A DNA stretch of 46,180 nt from Candidatus Rifleibacteriota bacterium (GTDB lineage Bacteria > Muiribacteriota > Ozemobacteria > Ozemobacterales > Ozemobacteraceae): positions 1 to 46,180 of the forward strand of contig JADFXM010000057.1 in NCBI GenBank assembly GCA_015233565.1, written 5' to 3'. The notes beneath the pieces are model-generated. The model saw only the letters and a list, made by a program, of their open reading frames with translations, made no database searches and was not told the DNA's origin. The translations under genes and the position numbers were made by a program. This document shows, one piece after another, positions 16,284-24,789 of this stretch (within the stretch, counting starts at the first letter, position 1; every line of letters begins with the position of its first letter).

Positions 16284-16559
16284 ATGGCTCATAAGAAAGC
16301 ACAAAGCTCTGCAGTTAACGGTCGTGACAGTAACCCAAAACATCTTGGAGTGAAGAAATTTGATGGACAAGTGGTAAAAGCCGGAAATGTTCTTGTTCGA
16401 CAAAGAGGAACTCCAATCAACCCGGGAAAAAATGTCGGAATCGGTAGTGATGATACCCTTTTTGCCCTCACAGCCGGTATGGTTAAATTTGATGTTCGAA
16501 GAAATCGACGTTGGGTTGATATCCTCCCAATCACTGCACCCCAGGCAAGCGCAAGCTAA
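16284..16559 (+). CDS. rpmA: 50S ribosomal protein L27
   Basis: The 91-residue protein is a canonical L27: MAHKKAQSSAVNGRDSNPKHLGVKKFDG at the start, then VRQRGTPINPGKNVGIGSDDTLFA and VRRNRRWVDILP. The N-terminal tail reaches the peptidyl-transferase centre. The ORF begins directly at MAHKK; the in-frame codons upstream run TGA-AAG-GAG-TTT-TTT, so no extension exists. AAAGGAG (16271-16277) is the ribosome site. Confidence 0.98.
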   Translation: MAHKKAQSSAVNGRDSNPKHLGVKKFDGQVVKAGNVLVRQRGTPINPGKNVGIGSDDTLFALTAGMVKFDVRRNRRWVDILPITAPQASAS

Positions 16560-16577
16560 ATATTATTTAGTTTAAAG

Positions 16578-16608
16578 AAGCTCCCGGTCTTCACTAGGGA
16601 GCTTTTTT
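16578..16608 (+). terminator. Rho-independent terminator after rpmA
   Basis: An eight-base stem AAGCTCCC / GGGAGCTT encloses an 11-base loop and is followed by a run of T residues, closing the rplU-prp-rpmA transcript. Confidence 0.9.
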
Positions 16609-16665
16609 GGTTTTCAGTTTTTCCCTAATGATGAAAAAATTTTGATTCTCCGCCGATGATAGAGT

Positions 16666-17046
16666 ATGCAAATGAGAAGAAATTTGAGCCTTTTGTCATT
16701 AGTTTTTGTTGTCGTATTCCTATTTTGGTTTGAACAAAATTTCGCTTCAAAACACTTAGGAAAATTTTTTACTGTCGAAAAAGATACTCCTTTTTCTGAT
16801 TTATTGGACGGAAAAATAACTGCCAGCGAAACAATCAGAATCACCGGTATAGTATCCATGCAAGGGAAAGCCTCTAAAATCTGGCTCGATTTGAAAGACC
16901 CCGTGGGAAACGAAATAAGAGTCGAAATGGCCGACTCTGAACTAAAATTACCGGAAATAGTCGGGAAAAAAGCATGGATCGAAGGAAATCGCGACTCTTC
17001 TTTTAAAGTGATAAAATTTATTGGAAATAGCATAGAATTTGAATAA
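16666..17046 (+). CDS. Small membrane-anchored hypothetical protein, possible OB-fold
   Basis: The 126-residue protein begins with a basic segment and one hydrophobic helix (about residues 7-22, LSLLSLVFVVVFLFWF), so it is either anchored or exported. The remainder (ETIRITGIVSMQGKASKIWLDLKDPVGNEIRVEM, then VGKKAWIEGNR and SIEFE) has the strand pattern of small OB-fold or bacterial tRNA_anti-like domains. No named family was recognised. An ATG six bases downstream (16672) could equally be the start. It stands alone behind the rpmA terminator; codon use looks native. Confidence 0.6.
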   Translation: MQMRRNLSLLSLVFVVVFLFWFEQNFASKHLGKFFTVEKDTPFSDLLDGKITASETIRITGIVSMQGKASKIWLDLKDPVGNEIRVEMADSELKLPEIVGKKAWIEGNRDSSFKVIKFIGNSIEFE

Positions 17047-17189
17047 TTCTGTGAAAGTTTTCAAAAAGTAGTAAATTTTTTCGATTGAAATGCCGATCTA
17101 TTACTTAGGAACAAAAAAAAAGCATTTGAAAAACATCGATGCATCCCAAAATAGGCTCAATGCTTAATTTACTAAGGAGGAAATAAATC

Positions 17190-17342
17190 GTGTCAGTTCA
17201 AGAACTAGTGGCACTATACAGGCTTGCCTGCAAAAGTGGATGTCCATCATGCAGAAAAATTATCTCCTTCTACGAAAAAAACCTGAAAATATCAGATGCT
17301 GATCGACGTCATCTTGAAGCGTGCATCCTAAACACGAATTAA
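17190..17342 (+). CDS. 50-residue cysteine-motif protein
   Basis: A GTG-initiated frame of 50 codons follows an excellent ribosome site (AAGGAGG, 17174-17180) at a suitable distance. The product contains a Cys-x3-Cys-x2-Cys group (ACKSGCPSCRK), a helical middle part rich in charged residues, and a final His-x3-Cys (HLEAC). Four cysteines plus a histidine in so short a protein suggest zinc binding. No family was recognised. It sits between a membrane-anchored protein and a convergent hydantoinase gene. The ribosome site and the motif are the support for it being real. Confidence 0.55.
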   Translation: MSVQELVALYRLACKSGCPSCRKIISFYEKNLKISDADRRHLEACILNTN

Positions 17343-17456
17343 GAGGCTTTCTCTGAAGTTGCTCCAAGGTATTGGTTCAAAGTGGAAGGCACAAAATCAA
17401 GGGATTGGTTGTTGTAAAAAATCAACTCAATGCTTCAGAATCGGCATTTTGAGCCC

Positions 17457-18827
17457 TCACTGTGAACATTCAAATTTTCTACGCTTCAAAAGTTTTCCGC
17501 GCCCGGGTTTTGCCCTGAGCTCACCATTATTGAAAATAATTTCTCCCCTGGAAGTTGTCATTTCAACTACTCCTTGGGTTTCAAAACCTTCATAAGGGGA
17601 ATAATCGATATTCATATTAAGAGTTTTTGCCGACAATATTTTTTTCACAGCGGGGTTGTATACAACAAGGTCGGCATCTGTTCCAGGTTGTAATGTCCCT
17701 TTATCCGGATAAAGCCCAAAAATCTTTGCAGGATTTACGGAAATCAGCTTTATCGCATCATTCGGACTTAGTTGAAAAACGGAACTTTTCCCCAAAATCA
17801 AAGGCAATAAAGTTTCCACTCCGGGAAGCCCCATTGGAAGGTTTCTAAAGTCATTTCTCCAAGTGTTTTTCGCCTGACTGGTAAACGGGCAATGGTCAGT
17901 CGCAACCACCTGAATTCTTCCATTTTTCAAGCCTTCAATTAATCCAGCTTGCTGCGATTTCTGACGAATTGGCGGACAGGAAGCAAAAAAATGTCCATTA
18001 CCCTTTCCAAATAAAGAATCGTCTAAAAAAAGATACTGGGGGCAAGTTTCCAAAAAAATCCTTCCGGATTCAAATGATTTTTCAATAAATTTCGCGGATT
18101 CCCCACAAGAAAGATGTACAATGTAAATGGGCGAATTTGCTGAACAAGCTAATCGGCAAACCCTTGAAACGGCTTCCACTTCAGTAAATGGCGGTCTACT
18201 TATCGAATGCCCAATCATCCCCGTATTTCCCTTAAAAACTTCTTTTTCAATCAAATTTTCGATCACATCACCGTTTTCGGCATGAATGGTAATTAAAATT
18301 CCATTTGGCTTTGATTTACAGAGCAAGTCATAAATTTTCCCATCATCAAGCATTAATCCCGCTTTTTTATAAGCGGAAAAAATTTTGAGACTTGTTAAAC
18401 CATTATCAGAAGCCCATTGCAGATCATTCTCAACCGCCTGGGAAAACCTTCCAATACAAGCATGGAATGAATAATCAATTACGCAGTTCGGCTCAGCCAT
18501 TTTCATCCGTCTTTCGAACCCAGGTCTGAGACCTTCATCACCAACTTGTGAGGTAAAATCAATAATCGTGGTTACCCCTCCTGCCGCTGCAGCCCTGGTT
18601 CCTGACAGAAAATCATCGGAGGAGACAACTCCTGCAAAGGGAAGGGAAAAATGCGTGTGGACGTCTATCACACCTGGAAAAATCCATTTCCCCGAAGCGG
18701 AAATTTCTTTCCTCCCGCTCAAATTATTCCCAATTGAAGCTATCTTTTCCCCTTCAAGAGCAATGTCAGCAAAATACCGTGAAAAACCATCCATTAAAAG
18801 ACCTTCTTTAAATACCAAATCAAACAT
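17457..18827 (-). CDS. hydA: Dihydropyrimidinase / hydantoinase-type cyclic amidohydrolase
   Basis: The 456-residue metal-dependent amidohydrolase has the full set of binuclear-site residues: His57 and His59 in DVHTHF, Lys148 (SLKIFSAYKK) for the carbamylated bridge, His182 (IHAENGD), His238 (IVHLS) and Asp311 (ATDHCPF). The C-terminal NPAKIFGLYPDKGTLQPGTDADLVVYNP segment returns to the beta-sandwich. It hydrolyses cyclic ureides such as dihydrouracil or hydantoins in the cytoplasm; related dihydroorotases and allantoinases cannot be excluded. A GAGGGAA ribosome site precedes the ATG. No other pyrimidine-catabolism gene is nearby. Confidence 0.87.
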   Translation of the reverse strand: MFDLVFKEGLLMDGFSRYFADIALEGEKIASIGNNLSGRKEISASGKWIFPGVIDVHTHFSLPFAGVVSSDDFLSGTRAAAAGGVTTIIDFTSQVGDEGLRPGFERRMKMAEPNCVIDYSFHACIGRFSQAVENDLQWASDNGLTSLKIFSAYKKAGLMLDDGKIYDLLCKSKPNGILITIHAENGDVIENLIEKEVFKGNTGMIGHSISRPPFTEVEAVSRVCRLACSANSPIYIVHLSCGESAKFIEKSFESGRIFLETCPQYLFLDDSLFGKGNGHFFASCPPIRQKSQQAGLIEGLKNGRIQVVATDHCPFTSQAKNTWRNDFRNLPMGLPGVETLLPLILGKSSVFQLSPNDAIKLISVNPAKIFGLYPDKGTLQPGTDADLVVYNPAVKKILSAKTLNMNIDYSPYEGFETQGVVEMTTSRGEIIFNNGELRAKPGRGKLLKRRKFECSQ

Positions 18828-18977
18828 GTTTTTTATTCCCTCATTCCAGGCAAACGCACCAAATTTCCTATTTCTTTCGGGTGAAGCTTTTTTTGAGTCG
18901 AAGTTTGAATAACGTTTCCTTTGAATTTCCTTGTATTCATGACTATTTTGGCCAGTTTTTAGGTTTGGCCAGTTTCC

Positions 18978-19301
18978 TCACTCCGAATTCAACATAGAAA
19001 GAATTCTTTTCCGACAAGTTGGACAGACCTGAAAATTTCTTTCAAGACAAACTTCTTCTTCGAGTGACTTCTTGTCTCTTTTGGATAGCTCATCGATTAG
19101 CGAATCGATATCCTCTTCAAGTTGATCCGAAGTTTTCGACCCATCCAAAGCTTTATTCACCCCAGAAGTGATTTTTAGCTTCACATCAAAAAAAGGAGCA
19201 GTGGAATCAATCGATGTATCACAAATATGGCAAGTTATCGAAGGAACTTCGAACCTATCATTATTTGAAACGACTCTTAAATGACTCTTTCTTGGAGGCA
19301 T
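18978..19301 (-). CDS. Small zinc-ribbon-like hypothetical protein
   Basis: The 107-residue soluble protein contains two CxxC knuckles: ITCHICDTSI near residue 25 and FQVCPTCRKRI near the C-terminus. A long acidic coiled-coil-like stretch (EEDIDSLIDELSKRDKKSLEEE) lies between them. The paired knuckles most likely coordinate one zinc ion. The basic start (PPRKSHLRVV) and lack of signal peptide suggest a cytoplasmic, perhaps nucleic-acid- or protein-binding factor. A GGGAAG ribosome site precedes the ATG. It is upstream of the hydantoinase gene on the same strand, 150 bases away; a functional link is not evident. Confidence 0.7.
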   Translation of the reverse strand: MPPRKSHLRVVSNNDRFEVPSITCHICDTSIDSTAPFFDVKLKITSGVNKALDGSKTSDQLEEDIDSLIDELSKRDKKSLEEEVCLERNFQVCPTCRKRILSMLNSE

Positions 19302-19555
19302 ATTTACTTCCCTATTACTTCAAATTTTTTTCTTCCCAATAATACGAACTTCTTGAAAAAATGTCCAAAAAAAATGTTTAACCCGATTCTATTAAGTATC
19401 TAAGAACTTTTTCAGTTTTTTCAGCTTCCCGCTTACCTTGACACCCCCGTGCGATGGTTGCTAAGATTAAAAATATAGTTTCGGATTATTTTTTTTATTT
19501 CCACCCCAAAAGGGCCTTGATTTTATTCGGAAAATTGTCCGGAGAGGTTTTTGAA

Positions 19556-20590
19556 ATGAAACTGAAAAATATTCGCCTTCTGGCACTTGCGGCTGTCTTC
19601 GCAATCTGGCAATTTCTTTCTGGCCCTTTGATTGCTGCAGACCCAACCGATTCCTATTTAAAAGAACTGAAAACGAACCACCCAAGCCAGGGAAAAATAA
19701 TCAACGATCAGATTTTTGAAATCCTTTTGAAAGTTCCTACCAATGAATTTCTTGATCTGGTCTGGCCATTTTTAAATCCTCCTTCAATGGGTTTCAAATG
19801 GGTTGAAACTCAAAGTGAGTTGGTGGATTACTTCTCGAAAAACACTTATTCAGATTATTTGAAAGAGGAATTAAAATACGTTGATTTTACGGGAAAGCTC
19901 AAAGAGAGTTTTAAATCTCCTGTCCCGATTTACAACAAAGCAAGAATTATTCAAGTCGGTGGTGGACTGGTAATGTTTCACCAACATATTTTTGCAGAAG
20001 GGTACTATCGTTCAAAATTTGATGGAAACACTTCCAATACTGACAATTTCGTTTGGTTAACAAAAAATCAACCATGGTTCGAATGGAACAGAAAGTCATA
20101 CTCTCTACGAAAAGGGCAAACAATAAAGACATTGTTTACATGTTGTCAAAATCAAACTGGAGATCTGATCCTATATCGAGGTGCACATCCCGAGGAGTTT
20201 GACAGATTTCAACAGTCAAAGAGTTCAGGAAAACTTGTTGAAATCAAAAACCCGGATTTGGCTTCAACTTCAGCTCTTCCCAAATGCCCGAATGTTTTTT
20301 TTATGACTCCAGATAAGCTCAAAGCCTTTGGATGGAACAAAGGAATCGTCGAAAAGGTTCGAATTCCAGCTTCTGTTTGGCAAAAATGGACTGACGAATC
20401 TGGCCTTTACGCCGGAATAGAGTATAATTATCTGGAGATCGCTTTCTATAAAAACCCTGCAAAAGCCTTTCTCCTAAACAACATTGAAAAAGTTAATGAA
20501 GACGAAATGAAGTCCCTGAAAAAGGAATATGACGCTCTTAATCCCCCTGATTCAGGAAAAAACAATGTAGACAATCCTGATGCCCATTAA
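19556..20590 (+). CDS. Secreted protein with ADP-ribosyltransferase-like motifs
   Basis: The 344-residue protein has a signal peptide (residues 1-28, ending GPLIAADP). The ATG at 19556 is set by GGAGAGG (19541-19547); the frame is open back to an ATG at 19454, which would add 34 residues before the signal. The C-terminal half contains, in order, LILYRGAHPEEF (Arg208), LASTSAL (Ser237-Thr238-Ser239) and GIEYNYLEIAFYKNP (Glu289, Glu294). This order is the Arg / Ser-Thr-Ser / Glu signature of arginine-type ADP-ribosyltransferases. The usual E-x-E is not exact (the pair is spaced by four residues), so activity is uncertain. The N-terminal half is unrecognised. It could be a secreted effector or an inactive homologue. 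Confidence 0.7.
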   Translation: MKLKNIRLLALAAVFAIWQFLSGPLIAADPTDSYLKELKTNHPSQGKIINDQIFEILLKVPTNEFLDLVWPFLNPPSMGFKWVETQSELVDYFSKNTYSDYLKEELKYVDFTGKLKESFKSPVPIYNKARIIQVGGGLVMFHQHIFAEGYYRSKFDGNTSNTDNFVWLTKNQPWFEWNRKSYSLRKGQTIKTLFTCCQNQTGDLILYRGAHPEEFDRFQQSKSSGKLVEIKNPDLASTSALPKCPNVFFMTPDKLKAFGWNKGIVEKVRIPASVWQKWTDESGLYAGIEYNYLEIAFYKNPAKAFLLNNIEKVNEDEMKSLKKEYDALNPPDSGKNNVDNPDAH

Positions 20591-20671
20591 GATTTTTCAA
20601 TTTCAATTTAATGGAAAACCCAGCGCGAAACCCAGTAAGCAAAAATAGTTTTCGAAGATCCCAGGGAAAGT

Positions 20672-22771
20672 TTAGGGGGTATCCGCAAAGGGATTTCTGC
20701 TCAAGCTTTTAACCCGTACTCTTATCCGAGATCCAGGTGATCCTTCAATTGCCGAAGGAAGTTGAAAGGAAAAACTTGCATTGGCATCATTTATCGTATC
20801 CGTTGAAATCACGCTTTCTGGGTAAATATAGTCTTTTTGGTCCGAAGAGCAAAACGAAGCAATCTTTCTTGCCACTAAGTCGCCAACATAGCCTCCGGCA
20901 ATACCTACCGCGACGGCGCCAACCGGACCAAAGAATGAACCAACGACACTTCCTAAAAGCGACCCGACGGATTGCCCAGTTACGCTAACCCAGTCCATTT
21001 TCCTGAAACCGTCTTTTAAGGCGGTACCAAAAAATGCACCATTCTTGGCATCCCCTGAAGTGGTTGCACCAAAAGCATATCCGGCGGTACCTCCAATAAC
21101 AGGTGCCAGAGCTGCCAAAAAGCCACCGACGTATGGAATACCACGCAAAAGTGGTGCAACACCTGCACCCGCTGCTGCTCCCACCACTGACCCGGCAATA
21201 CCGCCCAGGAACTCAGCAGAAGCAACCACTTTTTCAGCTTTCGCCAAGCTGATTTTTTCACCGCTCGCAACCTGCCGAACAAGTTCTGTTCCTACTGCCA
21301 TTCCTACCGATAACCCAATGCTTTTTACGGAGAGCTGGCTGTTCAGCGTATCTTTGGCGCTATTCCAACCCTGGGAAGCAAAGCTTTTAACCTGGGAAAG
21401 CTTCGAGGAAACTGGAAATGGAGTTTTATCGCCTTCAGCATCACTGGGAGTTCTCGCCTTCTGCTCCTTCGGAGCGACCGCCAGGGAAGTTTCATCGCCA
21501 GCGGAATCGGCTGAAGCTTTTGCCAACTGCTCCTTCGGAGCAACCGGCAGGGAAGTTTCATCGCCAACAGAATCTGCTGAAGCTTTTGCCAGCTGCTCCT
21601 TCTCTGCAACAAGGTTCATAGGAGCATCGTATTTTTTTAAATTCTCGATATCGGAGACTTTTGTTTTACCGTAATGGAGAAGGTCTTCCCATTTTCCATT
21701 CTGTTCGAGGAAATTTTTGACTTTTAAATACCCTCGAAGATAACATACATCCTTGGTGAAGCCTCCAGGTTGATTAGTGTCTGTTAACCCCCGTTTGGCT
21801 CTTTGTGCGATTGAATATGCCATTTCGTCATCGACACCCAAGCCCTTCAGTTTGGAAAACACCTGAGAAAAAGGCATCTGACTGGCCCAATCTCCTGCAA
21901 GGGCTCGCTTTGCAAAAAGATTCAATCCCGAAAAAACGTTGTGTTGAGTCTCATTGTAAGCAGCTGCCCCTTCCTCGGTTGTAAGATAATCTGATACACC
22001 TGAGTTAAAGATTTTTAAAGGCATCTCAGTACCATATGAAGCTCTAACAGCATGAACTCCGACTTCATGCTGTACCATTCTGGTGATGTCTTGGGTGCTA
22101 AACTTAGCGTCAGGATTGATTTTAACTTCTTTCGACATAGGCAAAACCGAAGCTCGGGCACTCATGTTCCTGGAAAAAACCACTTTCCACTCATTAAGAC
22201 CAAATTCCTTCAAACCTTTTTGAAGTTCCAACTTCATCTGGGCAGGAGAAACATCGAGCGGTTCATCAGCCAAAGGATAATTTTTCAAAACGTTTTGAGC
22301 CTGCTCCAAAAGTGAATTTTCCGGAAGAGGTACCAGTTGCTTCGAAAGGGCAGAAAATTCAGGTGTTCCACGCGCTTTCAAAAGTTGATATTTCAAAAGA
22401 AGTTCTTGGCGAGTTTCATTTAACAAATTTGAGTAAGCACCTGTTGGAGCAGGAGCTTCGACCAACTCGTGGATCTTTTCATCAATGCCCGCTGGAAGCG
22501 GTAAATACTGAAACTGAGGGTCATATGATTCCCCACGAGCTTTCGCTTCGAAAAATTTGGCTTTCTCCGCAGCAGCTGATTCTGGAGTTGGATTGATCAG
22601 GTTAGAAAATTGAAGGGATTTTGAAACTTCTGAGATTATCGAATCAAGAAATTTCTCAGAGAATGTTGGCGTTGGAAGAGGATCTGCGTTGGAAACTGAA
22701 CTGGAAAAAATGAAGACAAAAGACAGTATAAAAAGTTTATTGAAAAAACTGCCCAGGAAAGTTCGTATCAT
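20672..22771 (-). CDS. Secreted DUF1704/MATCAP-like metallopeptidase with glycine-rich C-terminus
   Basis: The 699-residue protein has a signal peptide (about residues 1-29) and a helical region. A gluzincin-type core follows: HEVGVHAVRASYG (His235, Glu236, His240) and TTEEGAAAYNE (Glu266/Glu267 as third ligand). This pairing is the hallmark of the DUF1704 (QEGLA/MATCAP) family, whose eukaryotic members are tyrosine carboxypeptidases. Next come about three tandem 22-residue units (KEQLAKASADSxGDETS), and then glycine-rich hydrophobic segments (about 500-640: FLGGIAGSVVGAAAGAGVA and similar glycine zippers). That part may insert into or cross a membrane. Export is unusual for this peptidase family. 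The gene converges with the one at 19556-20590 (81-base gap). Confidence 0.75.
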   Translation of the reverse strand: MIRTFLGSFFNKLFILSFVFIFSSSVSNADPLPTPTFSEKFLDSIISEVSKSLQFSNLINPTPESAAAEKAKFFEAKARGESYDPQFQYLPLPAGIDEKIHELVEAPAPTGAYSNLLNETRQELLLKYQLLKARGTPEFSALSKQLVPLPENSLLEQAQNVLKNYPLADEPLDVSPAQMKLELQKGLKEFGLNEWKVVFSRNMSARASVLPMSKEVKINPDAKFSTQDITRMVQHEVGVHAVRASYGTEMPLKIFNSGVSDYLTTEEGAAAYNETQHNVFSGLNLFAKRALAGDWASQMPFSQVFSKLKGLGVDDEMAYSIAQRAKRGLTDTNQPGGFTKDVCYLRGYLKVKNFLEQNGKWEDLLHYGKTKVSDIENLKKYDAPMNLVAEKEQLAKASADSVGDETSLPVAPKEQLAKASADSAGDETSLAVAPKEQKARTPSDAEGDKTPFPVSSKLSQVKSFASQGWNSAKDTLNSQLSVKSIGLSVGMAVGTELVRQVASGEKISLAKAEKVVASAEFLGGIAGSVVGAAAGAGVAPLLRGIPYVGGFLAALAPVIGGTAGYAFGATTSGDAKNGAFFGTALKDGFRKMDWVSVTGQSVGSLLGSVVGSFFGPVGAVAVGIAGGYVGDLVARKIASFCSSDQKDYIYPESVISTDTINDANASFSFQLPSAIEGSPGSRIRVRVKSLSRNPFADTP
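21405..21602. repeat. Three tandem 66-bp units inside the metallopeptidase gene
   Basis: Units at 21471-21536 and 21537-21602 are nearly identical; 21405-21470 is a diverged third. Each encodes a 22-residue Lys/Asp/Glu-rich linker repeat in frame, so expansion or contraction preserves the reading frame. Confidence 0.8.
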
Positions 22772-23437
22772 CTTCCTACACTTTCTTCATTTTAACTTGT
22801 TTTCGGAGGAAACTTCATTCGGAATCGAAATACTGCAATCAAATCACTATTTTTTTTTATATTACCCTAAATTAGGAAAAAAGTTTAATAAATAACATTT
22901 AAACTTCTCTGAACCTGCTAAAAGCTTGATTTGATAGTGATTTGCTTCTTCTCGAAGTGATTTTCTTTGAATCGTGTTGTAATACCAATTTCAATTAGTT
23001 CGTTCATCCAACCTATTTCGTGCTTCAGGTCTGCGTAAATAGGAGTTGGACCTAACAGAAATGAATGTTTCAACCATCCAGTAAGGGTTCCTTATTTTCA
23101 TGAAAGTTCGACACTGTAGCATTTCAACCGATAATTATTTTCCAGCCATTTGCTTCAATTGTGTTAATTCCTTCATTCATTATGATGGACTCATCTACAC
23201 ACAATTTATTTTATAACTTTGGTCGTTTCGACTCCGCTCAACGACCGCCTTGTCAAGTTTCTTTTTCGGTAAATTTGCTACACTGTCGAAAGTTCCGTGT
23301 TTTCTTGGAAAATATACCGATCCAACTTCATTTTGATCAAATCAATGTTCTTGGTGTGATGCACGTATTTTTTGGGATTGGTATAATTAGCATCATGTGC
23401 AGTTTTAAAGAGGATAAATGAGCCTGTAAAGCTAAAA
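22772..23437. other. Intergenic region without recognised gene
   Basis: No convincing gene on either strand. The region includes a palindromic element at 23221-23246 (GGTCGTT / AACGACC around a 12-base loop). A minus-strand open stretch near 23285-23470, with protein-like composition but no start codon, overlaps the end of the pseudopilin gene and may be a degraded remnant. Confidence 0.5.
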
Positions 23438-24352
23438 TCAATCTCCTGCTTTGTCAGGACTATTCACTGCTCCCGATTGCCAGTTATGATTGAAACATCC
23501 ATTGTTGAAACGTTCATTGAAGAACTTGGGGCAAACGATATCAAAATAGTCTGAAACTACAATTCCTGGCGGAGCCCTCAACGGGTCGACAAGTTTATCA
23601 GGAACATTTGTGCCGGGAGTCACCTCGACAAGCTGGATGGAAATTCGAAAAGAAAGCAAAACTCGTTCTTTATTAGAATTCGGAACACTGTAGAAAATCT
23701 CGCGCCTGATGGAAAAATTTTGAACGTGTTCAGAAAGGACATCTATTTTGACTCCATTCGAAAATTTACTGGCCAGAGGATAAAGAGGATGAAACTTTTC
23801 TTTCCTAATCAACTTATTGAGAAGTTTTTGATTCGGGGTAAGCGGTTCCAGATCGTAAGTAATTTCACTCACTAAGCGTTCGGCCCTTCCCGTTTGATCA
23901 GGTTGGTCTGCCCCACCGTTTTGCACGGGACTAGTTAGTATTCTTGGCGATCCTCCGGTTTTCGGAGAAATCATGGCATCGTACAAATTTCCATGGCGGG
24001 GGAAAGCAAAGAAAGTGTAGGGAGGTCCACCTGAATTGTTTAAAATAGCTGTGTTTACATCAAGAAAAACCGGACTTGAACCGTATTCTATGCAGGAATT
24101 ATAAAGATCATCACATATTAACTCCAAAATTACTTTTGTTTCGGTGGTTGTATGGACTTGCGCCATTCCACGAAGTGACGAACGAGTTCCGGAAGAAAGG
24201 GCGTTCCAAATTGAAGGAAGAAGTATCATCGCACAAATTATTGCGATTATGAGCTCAACCAAAGTCATACCCTCTCTTGACATCCAACGGTTGAAAAAAA
24301 GTGATCTTGTTGCATTGAGATGGCTTGGTGGGATGAAAAAAGTCTTGGTCAT
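23438..24352 (-). CDS. Pseudopilin-like protein (GspJ/PilW type)
   Basis: The 304-residue product has a type III signal: a long basic leader, then Gly28|Met29 followed by TLVELIIAIICAMILLPSIW, with Glu33 at the +5 position needed for assembly. The length and the long C-terminal globular domain fit a GspJ/PilW-type minor pseudopilin. The N-terminal helix would sit in the inner membrane until prepilin peptidase (PilD) processing. The start overlaps the previous gene's stop by four bases (24349-24352). Assignment to J rather than another minor subunit rests on order and size, not on a specific motif. Confidence 0.85.
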   Translation of the reverse strand: MTKTFFIPPSHLNATRSLFFNRWMSREGMTLVELIIAIICAMILLPSIWNALSSGTRSSLRGMAQVHTTTETKVILELICDDLYNSCIEYGSSPVFLDVNTAILNNSGGPPYTFFAFPRHGNLYDAMISPKTGGSPRILTSPVQNGGADQPDQTGRAERLVSEITYDLEPLTPNQKLLNKLIRKEKFHPLYPLASKFSNGVKIDVLSEHVQNFSIRREIFYSVPNSNKERVLLSFRISIQLVEVTPGTNVPDKLVDPLRAPPGIVVSDYFDIVCPKFFNERFNNGCFNHNWQSGAVNSPDKAGD

Positions 24353-24789
24353 CTTGGTTTTTGGAAGATTAGACCTTCCATAGTTATTACATTATTGTTC
24401 GTCCAGATCGAAACTCTGCTCTGTCCGCTTGGATATACAGAAACAGTTACACGAGCTGCCTTCTCGGAAGTTAGCATCTCCAACTGTATCTTCCTTTTAA
24501 AAGCGGAAGCCTCAACTGGATATTTAATACCGTCACCTGGGACTTGTTGTTCCCCTATGGGGTAATCGGGATGCGGAACGTTAGGGTTCAATGCAAGCGC
24601 ATTGTATCCAAGCGCCTGAAAAATTACAATAGGTTCTTTTGCAAGAGTCATTCCGAGTAATTCATAGTAAGCATCCATGGAATTCTGATTCGAATATTTG
24701 GTCATCCAAAGCAAGGGTAATATAGCCACAACAATTACTCCTGCAGCAAACAACACTTCAATAAGTGTAAAGGCTCTCCTATTTTTCAT
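24349..24789 (-). CDS. Pseudopilin-like protein (GspI/PilV type)
   Basis: The 146-residue product has the class III leader MKNRRA|FTLIEVLFAAGVIVVAILPLL, with Glu11 at +5. Ala instead of Gly at -1 is tolerated by prepilin peptidase. Its small size and the IEVLFA phrase are typical of GspI/PilV-like minor pseudopilins, which form the tip complex with J and K. It is joined to both neighbours by four-base overlaps, which indicates translational coupling and equimolar synthesis. Confidence 0.87.
   Translation of the reverse strand: MKNRRAFTLIEVLFAAGVIVVAILPLLWMTKYSNQNSMDAYYELLGMTLAKEPIVIFQALGYNALALNPNVPHPDYPIGEQQVPGDGIKYPVEASAFKRKIQLEMLTSEKAARVTVSVYPSGQSRVSIWTNNNVITMEGLIFQKPR

Noticed and set aside
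524..17151. Exact 15-mer CGATGCATCCCAAAA at 524-538 and 17137-17151, with TTGAAAA before both.
   Set aside because: A single shared 15-mer is expected about once by chance in a window this size, and no further conserved flank or gene link was seen.
23285..23470. Open minus-strand stretch reading like a protein tail (KTAHDANYTNPKKYVHH).
   Set aside because: No start codon after the preceding stop and it overlaps the pseudopilin gene's end; possibly a remnant, not a gene.
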